DNA from: GCA-2720975 sp964469565 | GTDB taxonomy: Bacteria > Planctomycetota > UBA1135 > GCA-002686595 | Reading direction: 5' to 3' | Assembly: GCA_964469565.1 (NCBI GenBank) | Contig: CAYXZD010000006.1 | Location: 1-64,000 of the forward strand | Length of the DNA stretch: 64,000 nucleotides | Part shown: piece by piece, positions 33,536 through 43,240 of the stretch | How the letters are laid out: each line of letters begins with the position of its first letter | Position numbering within the stretch: the stretch's first letter is position 1 | The notes under the pieces: model-generated | Databases searched by the model: none | Told to the model about the DNA's origin: nothing | Seen by the model: the letters and a program-made list of their open reading frames with translations, nothing else | Program-made: the position numbers and the translations under genes

Positions 33536-35431
33536 CTAACGGCGGTGGAAAGCCCGCTCTAGGTCGGGCAACTTGAAGCGCACCTTCGTCGGCCGTGAAT
33601 GTGGGCAGGTTTGATCCGACTCAAGGGAACTCGCACGCATGAGAAGACTTCGGATCTCTTCCTCCGTGAGTTCATCACCGGCCATCACCGAAGAACGGCA
33701 GGCGCTGCGGTGCAAGACGTCCTCAATCACCTCCTCGGCTTCTGGAGCTTTACCCGTCCGGGCAAACACATCCACGAGATCTCGCACCACCCCATCCACG
33801 TCGGGGTTACGGAGCCGTGCCGGAAGACCATGCACCGCAACGGTGCCCGGACCAAACACTGCAATCTCGATGCCGATCGGTTCGAGTGCCGTGAGATGTC
33901 CACCGAGAAGCTCCACGTCTGCACGGGAAAGCTCGACCAACTCAGGCACCAGAAAGCGTTGCACCTCTACCTGATTAGCCCGAACTTCGGCGCGTAGTTC
34001 CTCAAACGTTGTGCGCTCATGCAGTGCGTGCTGATCTATGATCTCAAACCCATCGGGCAAGGCACGCAGAATGTAGGTGCGGGCCACCTGCAAAAATGGC
34101 CCCCTCAGCTCGTCGCCTTCATGCCACTCTTGTCGGTCGCGCTCCAGCCCAGCTCGACCGGCATCGGCAGGGCCGTCACCCAATTCCCCACCCAATCCCC
34201 CGTCCCCTCGGGGCAAGTCTCGCCCCGCCACTTCTTGGACTTCAAAGCCTGTCGCAGGCCCCGCGCCGCTGACGCCGCCCTGATGGGGCGTTGGGATGGG
34301 AGCCCCCCCGCCAACGCGACCTCCCTGCATGGGACCTGGATTAGGCAGGGGAATCTGATCGGGGTTTTCACGTTGCTCACGCCTTTGCTTGGCCAGCATC
34401 ATCGTCTCTCCGGGCGTAGACATGTCTGTACCGCGCACGGCTTCGCGAAGATGGTGCACCAAGAACCCAAACAGGCGGCGCGAATCTCGCAGTCGCACCT
34501 CACTCTTGGCGGGGTGCACGTTGACATCGACCGTGGCCGGATCGATCGCCAATTGCAGGAAGGCTACGGGCTGCCGTCCATCTTCGAGGAATCCTCGGTA
34601 GGAGTCTCGCAGGACGCGAGTCAGCACGCGATCTCGCATGGAGCGTCCATTCAGGAACCACATCTGGCGGGCAGTATCCCGCCGACTGAACCGGGGTGGG
34701 GCCACGTAGCCGTGCAAGTGGGTCGCGCCATCGCAGGCATCGACCTCGGCGAGGTGATCGGCAAGCTCCGCTCCGAACGTGCGCCGGATACGCGCGAGAA
34801 GACCCATTCCCGCCTCCACGTCAAAGACCCGTTTGCCCCCATGGGTGACAACGAACCCCACGCCGCAGTGAGCAAGTGCAGCCCGCTGAACCACGTCAAG
34901 GCACCGTGAGAGTTCGGTGGACGTGCGCTTGAGGAAGCGCCGCCGAGCGGGTGTGTTGAAGAACAGGTCTCGCACCTCGATACTCGTTCCTTGCGCCCCA
35001 CCGGCTTCGCGTACCTCGGTCAGTTTGCCGCCAACATTTCCAATGGAGGCACCACTCGGCTGTCCCTCCGGTCGTGAACGAATGGTGCAACGGGCCACGC
35101 TCCCCATGGACGCGAGGGCCTCACCGCGAAACCCGAGGCTGGCGATATGGTCTAGATCCTCAGGGCTCGCCAGCTTGCTGGTTGCATGGGCTTCAAAGGC
35201 CATCTGCAAATCGTCTGGTCCCATGCCGCAGCCGTCGTCGCTGACCCGCACAAGCTTGACGCCACCCTCCTCAAGGTCGATACGGATATCCGTCGCTCCA
35301 GCATCGAGGGCATTCTCCACCAGCTCCTTGACCACGGAAGCGGGTCGTTCGATCACTTCGCCCGCAGCAATCTGATTTCGCACAACCTCGGGCAGTAGGG
35401 CGATCCGAGCGGGAGGAGACTGGGGTTGCAT
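33536..35431 (-). CDS. mutL: DNA mismatch repair protein MutL (endonuclease type)
   Basis: MutL couples MutS mismatch recognition to strand nicking. 631 aa from ATG 35431. The GHKL ATPase domain is clear: EVVRNQIAAGEVIERPASVV split, NALDAGATDI, DDGCGM, TSKL and FRGEALASM. The C-terminal dimerisation domain has the nuclease motif DQHA-x2-E-x4-E (DQHALHERTTFE), ACRSSVMAGDEL and CPHSRPTKVRF, so this is the self-nicking form, fitting an organism without MutH. The linker is Pro/Gly-rich. It follows holA by 20 bp. A longer frame to 35569 overlaps holA and is rejected. Confidence 0.96.
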   Translation of the reverse strand: MQPQSPPARIALLPEVVRNQIAAGEVIERPASVVKELVENALDAGATDIRIDLEEGGVKLVRVSDDGCGMGPDDLQMAFEAHATSKLASPEDLDHIASLGFRGEALASMGSVARCTIRSRPEGQPSGASIGNVGGKLTEVREAGGAQGTSIEVRDLFFNTPARRRFLKRTSTELSRCLDVVQRAALAHCGVGFVVTHGGKRVFDVEAGMGLLARIRRTFGAELADHLAEVDACDGATHLHGYVAPPRFSRRDTARQMWFLNGRSMRDRVLTRVLRDSYRGFLEDGRQPVAFLQLAIDPATVDVNVHPAKSEVRLRDSRRLFGFLVHHLREAVRGTDMSTPGETMMLAKQRREQRENPDQIPLPNPGPMQGGRVGGGAPIPTPHQGGVSGAGPATGFEVQEVAGRDLPRGDGGLGGELGDGPADAGRAGLERDRQEWHEGDELRGPFLQVARTYILRALPDGFEIIDQHALHERTTFEELRAEVRANQVEVQRFLVPELVELSRADVELLGGHLTALEPIGIEIAVFGPGTVAVHGLPARLRNPDVDGVVRDLVDVFARTGKAPEAEEVIEDVLHRSACRSSVMAGDELTEEEIRSLLMRASSLESDQTCPHSRPTKVRFKLPDLERAFHRR

Positions 35432-35451
35432 CGTGTGAGCAGTATAGCGCG

Positions 35452-36600
35452 TCAGCGGTTGCGCTTGGCCCAGCGAACGGCCAACAAGGCGAAGTCGTTG
35501 ACGTCGACGAGTGCGCCGCTGCGAGAACGACGCTCCAGCTCGCTGGCGTCCTCTAGCATTCCCTGCCACTGCTCCGGGCTGCGCGAGCCAAGGCGCTCAG
35601 CCTTGCGTTTCATGACAGCCGGAGCTCCCCTGAGACCTGCATGCTTGAGGGCCTCGGGCGCAGACGAGCCGGCCCGTATGTAGGCGCTAGCCCGGGTCAA
35701 TTCCATGAGCGGCTTCACAAGCGATGTGGCCATCATCGCCACGAGTCCGCCCCGATCAACCGTACGGCGCCCATCCTTGCCCTTGAATCCGCCACTGAAG
35801 AGGGCCTCAATCCCGACACTCGCTAGTGCACCCTGCCCATCGAGGAACTTCTCTGCCAAGTCCCATGGGGAACTCCCCGACTCCCAACTCACCAGCTCCC
35901 GAATTCCCTCCTCCCCGCGGCCTCGCAGCTGCTCGAGTTTACCCTGCAGGGTGGCGAGATCATTACCGAGTGCATACGCCATGTACCCGGCCTCAGCGTG
36001 TCCGAGTGGGATCTGCGCACGGCGGGCCCGGTCCGCCACCCACTGCACAAGTTCGGTCTTGAGGGGATCGGGATCCCAAGGGGGCGGTGAATCGTAGAGT
36101 CGGCGACACCCTACGAGGCTTCCATTCGCCGCCTTGACCACTTTGAGCAGCGCATGGTCCGCACGCAGGTTGCCAGCACTCAGAATCAGGCAGCCCTGCA
36201 CCTCGCCGCGGTGTAAGGCTTGAATGCGAGCTGTGATGGCTTTCACCAAGCCTTCCGAGTAGCCTCGCGCACCCTTCTTGACCAACCGATCTGCATTCTC
36301 AATCACAAGGGTGCGGGCCCCCGTAAACAACGCGCCCGAGGTGAGATCATCAAGCAGGGTAGCTGGGCTGTACTCCGGGTCGAGCCCGTCATGCCGACAG
36401 ATCTCATCCCCACGTTGCTTGGCTGCGTCCAGCAAGAGGCGAATGCCCTCGTCGCGGAAGAACCGCTCTTCACCGCGCAAGCAGACCGCCACGAGGGGTT
36501 GCCCACCCTGCTGGGCCAAGCGCTGCTTGAGATCGGCTAGGGCCTGTTCAGGATGCGGGTCGCGCGCCTTGGTCGCTCGTTTCTTGCGCGTAGCCGCCAC
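35452..36600 (-). CDS. holA: DNA polymerase III subunit delta
   Basis: A 382-aa HolA-like protein, the clamp-loader subunit that opens the sliding clamp. The family is divergent, but the layout fits: LVAVCLRGEERFFRDEGIRLLL near the N-terminus, FTGARTLVIENADRLVKK, CLILSAGNL, DPLKTELVQWVADRA, NDLATLQGKLEQL, and SSPWDLAEKFLDG, then a helical C-terminal domain. It starts with GTG, whose G overlaps the last base of the ubiA stop (TAGTG), so the genes are coupled. A basic N-terminal tail (AATRKKRATKARD) is an extension. Confidence 0.8.
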   Translation of the reverse strand: MAATRKKRATKARDPHPEQALADLKQRLAQQGGQPLVAVCLRGEERFFRDEGIRLLLDAAKQRGDEICRHDGLDPEYSPATLLDDLTSGALFTGARTLVIENADRLVKKGARGYSEGLVKAITARIQALHRGEVQGCLILSAGNLRADHALLKVVKAANGSLVGCRRLYDSPPPWDPDPLKTELVQWVADRARRAQIPLGHAEAGYMAYALGNDLATLQGKLEQLRGRGEEGIRELVSWESGSSPWDLAEKFLDGQGALASVGIEALFSGGFKGKDGRRTVDRGGLVAMMATSLVKPLMELTRASAYIRAGSSAPEALKHAGLRGAPAVMKRKAERLGSRSPEQWQGMLEDASELERRSRSGALVDVNDFALLAVRWAKRNR

Positions 36601-37475
36601 TAGACCTGCCCCCCAGAGTTCATGCCCATATCAAGGATCATGCCGCCGAGAAGTGCCACTCCGACCCAGCCATTGAGAGTGAAGAACGCCCGGTCCACCC
36701 GGGAAAGATCATCAGCGCGCACAATCCACTGCTCGTAAGCCAAGAGTCCAGCCGCGAAGGCGACGAAGCTCATGTAGACCATGCCCAGCCCCGCGCTGAG
36801 GCTGAACTGAATCAGGCATCCCACGGTAAGAATGTGCAAGCACCGTGAGATCCACAGGGCCCTCGCGATGCCGACGCGAGCGGGCAAGGAGTGCAATCCG
36901 CGTTGGCGGTCAAAGCCAGCATCTTGGCAGGAATAGATCACATCAAAGCCCGCCACCCATGCCCACACACCCCCAGCGAGCCACAGGATCGGCGCAAGGT
37001 CACCCATGAAGGAACCCCGGATCGCGATCCAAGCCCCTAGAGGTGCCAAGGCCAATGCGAGCCCCAAGGCGAAATGAACCAAAGCACTGAATCGTTTGAA
37101 GTAGCTGTAGCCCAAGAGCACCCCAAGCACTGCGGGGCTGAGTCGGCCAGCCAGGGGATTCAACGCCAGAGCCGCTGCCATGAATAGAAGCGATGCGAGC
37201 AGCACCAACAGGCGTACCGACATCACACTGAGCACCCCTGCCGGCAATTCGCGCCTGCTCGTGCGCGGATTGGCACCATCGATCTCTCGATCCACGAGCC
37301 GGTTGAACCCCATGGCAGCCGTGCGTGCGCTTACAGCGGCGACGACAATGAGGGCCATGTCTTGCCAGCGAGGAACACCCCCAGCTGCGAGCCAAGCACC
37401 CTGCAATGCGAAGGGCAGGGCAAAAATGGAGTGAGAGAAACTCACGAGGGACAGATAGTGGGACAGTTGTTTCAC
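36600..37475 (-). CDS. ubiA: UbiA-type polyprenyltransferase
   Basis: A 291-aa membrane enzyme of the UbiA family that attaches a polyprenyl chain to an aromatic ring in quinone synthesis (4-hydroxybenzoate type, or MqnP in the futalosine menaquinone route). About eight membrane spans. First Asp-rich motif NRLVDREIDG near residue 60; second DVIYSCQDAGFD near 180; also FALPFALQGAWLAAGG and TSRRELPAGVLS. It overlaps ubiX by 4 nt and holA by 1 nt. With ubiX and ubiE nearby, quinone synthesis is likely; which quinone cannot be told from this window. Confidence 0.88.
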   Translation of the reverse strand: MKQLSHYLSLVSFSHSIFALPFALQGAWLAAGGVPRWQDMALIVVAAVSARTAAMGFNRLVDREIDGANPRTSRRELPAGVLSVMSVRLLVLLASLLFMAAALALNPLAGRLSPAVLGVLLGYSYFKRFSALVHFALGLALALAPLGAWIAIRGSFMGDLAPILWLAGGVWAWVAGFDVIYSCQDAGFDRQRGLHSLPARVGIARALWISRCLHILTVGCLIQFSLSAGLGMVYMSFVAFAAGLLAYEQWIVRADDLSRVDRAFFTLNGWVGVALLGGMILDMGMNSGGQV

Positions 37476-38155
37476 GGAGAGGATTCCCCCACGGGCTCGG
37501 AAGCCGAGACCGGTTCGATACCGACCTCGGGTTCAGGCTCGGCGGCACCCCAGCGCTGGCCGATGGAATGGTGCACCCCAAGGCGATCGAGGGCCTTGCC
37601 CACCACAAACTGGATGAGATCATCCACGCTTGACGGTCCATGATAAAACCCTGGGCTGCAGGGCAAGATAGCCGCTCCCATGCGAGCCAACTTGAGCATG
37701 TTCTCTAGGTGAATCTCAGAGAGCGGAGTTTCACGCGGGAGGATCAGCAGAGTCCGGCCTTCCTTGAGGGCTACGTCTGCCGCTCGCTCCACGAGGTTTG
37801 AACTAAACCCATGGGCCACCCGGGCTAGGGTTCCCATGGAACAAGGGGCTAGGATGACAGCCTCGGTGAGTGCCGAGCCTGATGCGGCCGGCGACTCAAT
37901 CGCAGCACTGGGAAACGTGCGCAGCCTCTGGGCTGCCTGCTCGGCCAACTCCGGCCCGAGCCACGAGTTCAAACAATGGGCCAATCGGTGACCCCTCTTG
38001 CCGGGGTCCAATCCCAATTCATGGGCCATGACCTTGGCACCCGCTTCGGTGATGGACACATCCACCTGGTGGCCGCAATCTAAGAGCGCCTTGAGGAGGC
38101 CGGTTCCATAAACGTGCCCGCTCGCACCGGTGATGCCTAGGAAGAATCGGCCCAT
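37472..38155 (-). CDS. ubiX: Flavin prenyltransferase UbiX
   Basis: UbiX makes the prenylated FMN cofactor used by UbiD-type decarboxylases. About 227 aa from ATG 38155 (GTG at 38161 also in frame). Family blocks: FLGITGASGHVYGTGLL, ASGSALTEAVILAPCSMGTLARVAHGFSSNLV (split by position), LKEGRTLLILPRETPLSEIHLENML, GFYHGPSSVDDLIQFVVGKALDRLGV. A C-terminal tail of ~30 residues is Glu/Pro/Ser-rich. Overlap of 4 nt with ubiA. The partner UbiD or MqnL-like decarboxylase is not in the window. Confidence 0.94.
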   Translation of the reverse strand: MGRFFLGITGASGHVYGTGLLKALLDCGHQVDVSITEAGAKVMAHELGLDPGKRGHRLAHCLNSWLGPELAEQAAQRLRTFPSAAIESPAASGSALTEAVILAPCSMGTLARVAHGFSSNLVERAADVALKEGRTLLILPRETPLSEIHLENMLKLARMGAAILPCSPGFYHGPSSVDDLIQFVVGKALDRLGVHHSIGQRWGAAEPEPEVGIEPVSASEPVGESSP

Positions 38156-38258
38156 GGGCACAGACTACCAAGTTCGGGAGACCGCCGATGCTCACCCACC
38201 GCATCCTCGCCCCCAAGCGCAGGTCTGTGGCCCATCTAGAGCGTCTTGGCCGGGGTTC

Positions 38259-39092
38259 CTAGAAGCTAAGTTGTGGACCCGCGCCCAACAACAATCCGAG
38301 GTTGAAGAGAGCGTGGGACCAAGCCGCCACCCCCGGGCCCCGCCAGCGCAGGAGGATTCCGAGCATGACCCCCGCAAGCAGGCGCCAGAGAAACACACCA
38401 GCCTCGAAAGCTTCCCCACCTGGCCCAAGCCAGGTCGTGAACATCTCAAGGTGCAGGGCACTGAAGACTGCCGCCGATCCCACCAATCCAATCAGTTCCC
38501 CACTCCAGCGGGAAGTACTGGGCCCGGCTCCCATGAACCCGGCGAGAGTGCGCAGCACTAGATACAGTCCACTGTAGACGATCACGCGAAAGAACAACTC
38601 CTCGTGGGCAGCCGTTCCCAGGATGAAGAGTGCCCGATCAAGGCTCGGAGCCTTGGCCACAGCCGGCACCAACGCCCCCACCGATTCGACACCGAGGTAG
38701 CTCGTGAGCATGAGAAGGACCGGCCCCATGATCAAAGCCCAGACGATACCCTCACCCACCACCTTCACTAGCGAGACGAGCACCCCCGTCGAGTTCTTGG
38801 CAGCCCAAGCCAGTGCAACCACGCCTAGGAATGCCACGATTCCCATCCGAGCCCAGTGCACGTGGGGACCCAAGGGAGCTAGGAAACGGAACAGACACAA
38901 TTCTGCCGTACTGCGCGACGCGCCCGCACCCCACCCAAGGGCCAATTCATAGGCCGCGAGCAAGGGTATACACGCCAAGAAGCCCAGGGCCATTCGAGCG
39001 CCAGGACCCGAGTCCTCGCCGGCTGTGCTGCCACCGTCCAGACGCTGCTCCTCCTCATCCCAGTCCTCTTCCTCTTCGATGTATTCGCTCAC
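38259..39092 (-). CDS. CPBP family intramembrane glutamic endopeptidase
   Basis: A 277-aa polytopic membrane protein of the CPBP/CAAX protease (Abi) family. Hallmarks: the EExxxR motif in AAHEELFFRVIVYSG and a later SALHLEMF His motif, with further spans (VFLWRLLAGVMLGILLRW). The first ~30 residues are acidic and cytoplasmic (SEYIEEEEDWDEEE). Substrates are unknown. It starts with GTG and overlaps the ubiE stop by 4 nt (GTGA), so the quinone operon passes through it. 97 bp follow before ubiX, without a gene. Confidence 0.85.
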   Translation of the reverse strand: MSEYIEEEEDWDEEEQRLDGGSTAGEDSGPGARMALGFLACIPLLAAYELALGWGAGASRSTAELCLFRFLAPLGPHVHWARMGIVAFLGVVALAWAAKNSTGVLVSLVKVVGEGIVWALIMGPVLLMLTSYLGVESVGALVPAVAKAPSLDRALFILGTAAHEELFFRVIVYSGLYLVLRTLAGFMGAGPSTSRWSGELIGLVGSAAVFSALHLEMFTTWLGPGGEAFEAGVFLWRLLAGVMLGILLRWRGPGVAAWSHALFNLGLLLGAGPQLSF

Positions 39093-39814
39093 GATCGATC
39101 CACTCCCCCTGCGGACCCAGAGGGCGAGTCCGAAACACGCCCCCGATGCAGGCAGGCAATGCCACCCGTGAGCCGCTCAAAAGTGCAGTCCGTGAGTCCC
39201 TCGGCTTCCATCTCCCCTTGGAATGCCTCGGGACTTGGCCAAGCCAAGACCGTGCGGGGGAGGTAGCTGTAGGCGTCACCATCGCGCGAGACGAGCCGGC
39301 CAAGGATCGGAAGTATGCGGGTAAAGTACAGGCGGTATCCCCACGCAAAGAGACTCGCTTGAGGAGTAGAGAACTCGAGCACGAATACATGCCCCCCCGG
39401 CCTCACGGCCCGAGCCATTTCTCGCAACCCCACGCGCCGATCCCCCACATTCCGGATCCCAAAGGCCACGCAGGCAACATCCACGCTGCTCGCCCGAACG
39501 GGCAGGGCCAAGGCATCCCCCTGGATGAACACGGCCTCCCCATCCTGCGCACGGATCTTCCCAGGGGCGTGCCCCAGCATGGGCCCGGTGAAATCCACAC
39601 CCACGACCCGTGCCCCCGCGCGAGAGAAGGCGGCCGCCAAGTCCCCCGTCCCGGTGCAAACGTCCAGAACCGTCAAGCCGCGCACATCCCCAATCCGGTC
39701 CACCACCCGCCGCCGCCAGCGCCGATCAATCCCGCAAGAGAGAACGCGATTGAGCAAGTCATAGCTGCCCGCAATGCGAGCGAACATCGACTGAACCGCT
39801 TTAGGGTCGGACAT
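39089..39814 (-). CDS. ubiE: Demethylmenaquinone/ubiquinone C-methyltransferase UbiE
   Basis: A class I SAM methyltransferase of the UbiE/MenG family, about 241 aa from ATG 39814. Visible: MFARIAGSYDLLNRVLSCGID, VLDVCTGTGDLAAAF (SAM motif I), VVGVDFTGPML, FIQGDALALP, VACVAFGIRNVGDRR, VLEFSTPQ and AWPSPEAFQGEMEAEG. All fit UbiE, the last C-methylation in menaquinone or ubiquinone synthesis. Longer frames to 39907 add a basic leader and are rejected. A terminator for the upstream lipoprotein gene lies just before it, so transcription starts between 39815 and 39905. Confidence 0.94.
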   Translation of the reverse strand: MSDPKAVQSMFARIAGSYDLLNRVLSCGIDRRWRRRVVDRIGDVRGLTVLDVCTGTGDLAAAFSRAGARVVGVDFTGPMLGHAPGKIRAQDGEAVFIQGDALALPVRASSVDVACVAFGIRNVGDRRVGLREMARAVRPGGHVFVLEFSTPQASLFAWGYRLYFTRILPILGRLVSRDGDAYSYLPRTVLAWPSPEAFQGEMEAEGLTDCTFERLTGGIACLHRGRVSDSPSGSAGGVDRS

Positions 39815-39904
39815 GGGCGGGAGCAACTGGGGTAGGACGAGAAGGTGAGTGACCGAGGATAGGGGGCCGCCGAGCCCATCGGAAGAGCGCAGCCCTCCCC
39901 GCCG

Positions 39905-39952
39905 CATAAAACGACAGACGCCCGTTCGGCAACCAACCGAACGGGCGTCTGC
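39905..39952 (-). terminator. Rho-independent terminator of the lipoprotein gene
   Basis: A 15-bp perfect stem (CAGACGCCCGTTCGG at 39916-39930, its complement at 39938-39952) with a 7-nt loop. On the minus strand it is followed by TCGTTTTATG, a short T run. It lies 84 bp past the stop of the 1067-aa lipoprotein gene. A second small repeat GCTCGAAGTTCGAGC sits at 39960-39974. Confidence 0.85.
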
Positions 39953-40036
39953 TGAGGGCTCGAAGTTCGAGCAGGAGGACTCCCTATCCCAGCGAATCCC
40001 TTGAGGGGCATTGGCTCGGTGAGATCCTCCGAGAGA

Positions 40037-43000
40037 TCACTGACTCCAGTAGTCCATCACGCCCGTGACATTGGGCACTTGAACTGACTGGATACCGGGC
40101 TGGAAGGCATTGATGTCCTTACGAAGGACTCCCGCCTTGGCCAAGTCAAACACATCGACCACACCAAAGCCCCCGGCCACATTGGGTACGGCAGCAAACA
40201 TGTAGCCGGGCTCGTTGGCATTCACCGTGGCACCCACGGTTCGCACCATGCCCTTGCCATTTCCTGGAAGCGCAGAGCCGGCACTGAACGAAGTGATCAC
40301 ATTGGCTTGTCCACCCAGGTTGCGCTGGTTATCAAAGGCAATGTCCACCGGGATCCCCGAGAGCCCTTGGGTATTCTCGCCAATTGAGACTTTGATGCCA
40401 AAGGCCATATCCCGCAGGCCCGTTTGGCCCACGTTACCCGAGGTCAGGAACAACTGGCCCGTCACAGCGGATTCCACCCACAGCTGAGTGAGGGCTCCTT
40501 CGCCTGGAGGGCCGGGGTTACCCGTGGCGATATCAATGGGCCCTTCATGGGCAACCCACACAGCCATGAACAGGTTGATGGGGTCCAATTGAAGGGTCTT
40601 CGGACTGTTGAAGGTGTAGGGAGCGATTCCCACCACATCGTCATAACCCCACCCGTTCACGCCATTGGGGCCGGACTCGAAGAGAGCCACGTTTCCATTG
40701 CGGTTCAGGATGTAAGCGAAGTACACGTTGCGCAGGTACCCGAAGGTCGCCTGGCGAGGCATGGCCACCACATCAAAGGGCTTGTTGAGTTGCGCGCTCA
40801 CCCGAGTACGCTCAATAAGGGAGAAGGCGGAAATCACCGACAGGGTGTCATCATCTTCGTTGCACACGAGAATGTCTTCATTCCCTGGCTGCCAAGCGAT
40901 TCCACGCGGCCCCTTGCCCACCACCGTCGTCTTTACGATTTGGTGGAAGGTCGCTGAGGCCGGGTCGATATCGATGAACGACACGGTGTCGGAATTCTGA
41001 TTGGTCACAGCCAGCAAATCCAAGTTGGGACTCATGGCAAACTCGGTCGGATCCGTCATGGGGATACGCTCCACCACGGTCATGCGGTTGGAGTTCAAAA
41101 CCGTGATCTCACCTCTCTGACGATCGAGCACATAGAGGAAGTGCCCCACCTGTTGGCGAATCATGTACGCAAAGCAGTTCTCCACCTTGATTTGTCCCTG
41201 GGTTGGCCCGAGGAAGAAGGCGTTTTGCTCGGGGGTCAGCAGACCCGTGGGCGGCACGGGCGGGTTCGCCAGGGGATCGCCAAAGGGGTCACCGGGGACC
41301 AAGAGGTTGTTCTTGGGGTTGCCAGTGGGAGGTGGCATGAAGTGATCCACCGAGGTCGGCTCCTGGCCCAGGAGGTAGGGAGCCACACACAGGGGCGGGA
41401 ACGACAGGGGCGGCGGGTTGGGGTGCGGAGCCCAAGAAACCAGGTTCTCATAGCCCGCCATCAAACTGCCGATCTGAAAACCTCCGGGAGCGACCGGGGT
41501 CAGGGTGTTTCCGCCGGAACTCGCTTGAGCGTTGATGATCTTCAGACCATCCAAGGTACACACCGCACCACCATCTCCGGCCAAACAACCGAAGGGGTAC
41601 TTCGCATTATTGAAGGTGCCGTCCAGTGAGTGCCCCAACATCATGTCAGAGACGTTGTTGACGATAGGTGGAGCCACCACCTGGTCGTTCATGGATGTAT
41701 CGCGGGTCAGGAAAAACACGCCTGCTGAGCCGCCATCGAGGGTGCAAGTTCCCACGGAAATAGGCGGACGCAAGCCCGTTTGGAAGCGCACGTTGGCGTT
41801 GTAAGGGAAATTGGTGTTCCCCTCCACCGGCTGCCCTTCGATGAAGGTCGGGTTACCCGTTCCCTGCCCGAAACCGTTCAGGTCGAGCACTGAGATACCC
41901 GGCAGCGCCCCTCCCCGGCCTAGGTAGATCGCATCAGGAGTGATCGGTGCATTCACCATACCAGGGCCCTCGCCCGTGACAAAGTAGGTGGATCCGCCGA
42001 GGATGTTGACATTGGGGATCGAGTTATTCGGATCCGTGGGGTCAGGGTTCTGGGCTAGGTCCATGACCTGACCGGGATTGATCGTGATGTCTACACGCGA
42101 GAATGTTCCACAGCTCCCAAAGGGAGGACCTGCCCCGGGGAAGTTGAAAGCCGGAATGAGGTCATAGATCGACAGGTCAAACGGGCTCAGGGGCAGCACG
42201 TTGAAGGGCATGTCGGTGCGAGCAGCCGAGGGGCCGAATTCGACCTTGAGCGCCGAGGAGAGATTGGCAGGAGCTGCACCCTGAAGTTCCCCCACGCTGA
42301 AGGGCTGCACGGGCTCGGTGAACTCGACGCGGATGTTCGTCAAGGGGTCAACGTCAATGTCGCCACCGCCGGGTGTAATCAGGGGATCCTGCAGGGGCGG
42401 AGGTGTGCGAATCACCTCAGGAGACAAGTAATCGGGGCCCACTGTGGAGCACGCCAAGACCTGCTGGTTCAAAGCCTTACCGTTGTCAGCTCGCACGGCC
42501 GTGGTGAAGCGCATGCGAATCTCGAATCCCACGGGAAAGGTCTCGTAGGTCGCGAGGTTTGAATCAGCGTCGGGAACAAAGACGAAGGATTCGCCACCCA
42601 ACAACTGGGCAGACCCCACAAAGAAACCGTCGGTGCCGGGAAAACCCTGTCCCTCAGGGTCGACGGCGATGGTGTTCCCGGCCTCATCCAGAGCCACCCA
42701 AGTTTGCAAGGGACGGCGAGGAGGGTCGCCTTCCAGGGTGTCCCCCAGGGTCTGTCCATTGACGAATGCACGCCCGATCACCGGCAGGGCTGTTCCAGAA
42801 ACTGGATCGATGGCCACGACACTCACCGCACCCGTCAGCCCCGAATTGGCTAGGGATCCGGGAGAGGGATCGAAGATGGTGTTCAAATCGAGATCACGGG
42901 TGAAACGCGCCACGAGGAAGTGGTTGCCCACCGCTCCACTGGGCAAGATCGGCGTCGAGCTGAACTGCGGCACGGGCAGGATGGGGTTACCCGCATGCAC

Positions 43001-43240
43001 GTAGTTGACGAGATCCTGCTGGCTCAGGATGGACACCACCTGCTGCATGGGATTACCAGCAGCATCGAGCTTTTGAACCGTGTGAGGGATCAGCTGACCG
43101 AAGCCATTCGAAACATCCTTGAGTCGCAGTAAGGCGGCGGAACCCGAATCAGCCCCGCGCTTGGACTCAAGGCCTCCACAGGCGGGAAGCAGGACGGACA
43201 GGGTGCCAAGCAGGGCAAGTTGAAGCCGGTTCAAATGCAT
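40037..43240 (-). CDS. Large lipoprotein with Ig-like and YncE-type beta-propeller regions
   Basis: A 1067-aa exported protein. The signal peptide ends in the lipobox LLPACGG (Cys about residue 21). The first ~700 residues are beta-rich, with an SbsA/Big-type Ig-like segment (DPLTNIRVEFTEPVQPF) and long Pro/Gly loops. The last ~350 residues look like a YncE/NHL-type propeller: FLYVLDRQRGEITVLN, AVTNQNSDTVSFIDID, GIAWQPGNEDILVCNEDDDTLSV. Several Cys occur. Function unknown; envelope binding or adhesion is a guess. ATG 43240 is chosen at the signal peptide, since the 39 residues of the longer frame are unlike an export signal. It has its own terminator and a long leader. Confidence 0.75.
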   Translation of the reverse strand: MHLNRLQLALLGTLSVLLPACGGLESKRGADSGSAALLRLKDVSNGFGQLIPHTVQKLDAAGNPMQQVVSILSQQDLVNYVHAGNPILPVPQFSSTPILPSGAVGNHFLVARFTRDLDLNTIFDPSPGSLANSGLTGAVSVVAIDPVSGTALPVIGRAFVNGQTLGDTLEGDPPRRPLQTWVALDEAGNTIAVDPEGQGFPGTDGFFVGSAQLLGGESFVFVPDADSNLATYETFPVGFEIRMRFTTAVRADNGKALNQQVLACSTVGPDYLSPEVIRTPPPLQDPLITPGGGDIDVDPLTNIRVEFTEPVQPFSVGELQGAAPANLSSALKVEFGPSAARTDMPFNVLPLSPFDLSIYDLIPAFNFPGAGPPFGSCGTFSRVDITINPGQVMDLAQNPDPTDPNNSIPNVNILGGSTYFVTGEGPGMVNAPITPDAIYLGRGGALPGISVLDLNGFGQGTGNPTFIEGQPVEGNTNFPYNANVRFQTGLRPPISVGTCTLDGGSAGVFFLTRDTSMNDQVVAPPIVNNVSDMMLGHSLDGTFNNAKYPFGCLAGDGGAVCTLDGLKIINAQASSGGNTLTPVAPGGFQIGSLMAGYENLVSWAPHPNPPPLSFPPLCVAPYLLGQEPTSVDHFMPPPTGNPKNNLLVPGDPFGDPLANPPVPPTGLLTPEQNAFFLGPTQGQIKVENCFAYMIRQQVGHFLYVLDRQRGEITVLNSNRMTVVERIPMTDPTEFAMSPNLDLLAVTNQNSDTVSFIDIDPASATFHQIVKTTVVGKGPRGIAWQPGNEDILVCNEDDDTLSVISAFSLIERTRVSAQLNKPFDVVAMPRQATFGYLRNVYFAYILNRNGNVALFESGPNGVNGWGYDDVVGIAPYTFNSPKTLQLDPINLFMAVWVAHEGPIDIATGNPGPPGEGALTQLWVESAVTGQLFLTSGNVGQTGLRDMAFGIKVSIGENTQGLSGIPVDIAFDNQRNLGGQANVITSFSAGSALPGNGKGMVRTVGATVNANEPGYMFAAVPNVAGGFGVVDVFDLAKAGVLRKDINAFQPGIQSVQVPNVTGVMDYWSQ

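Noticed and set aside
38162..38258. Possible small gene between ubiX and the CPBP gene
   Set aside because: Only 97 bp and no frame with protein-like composition.
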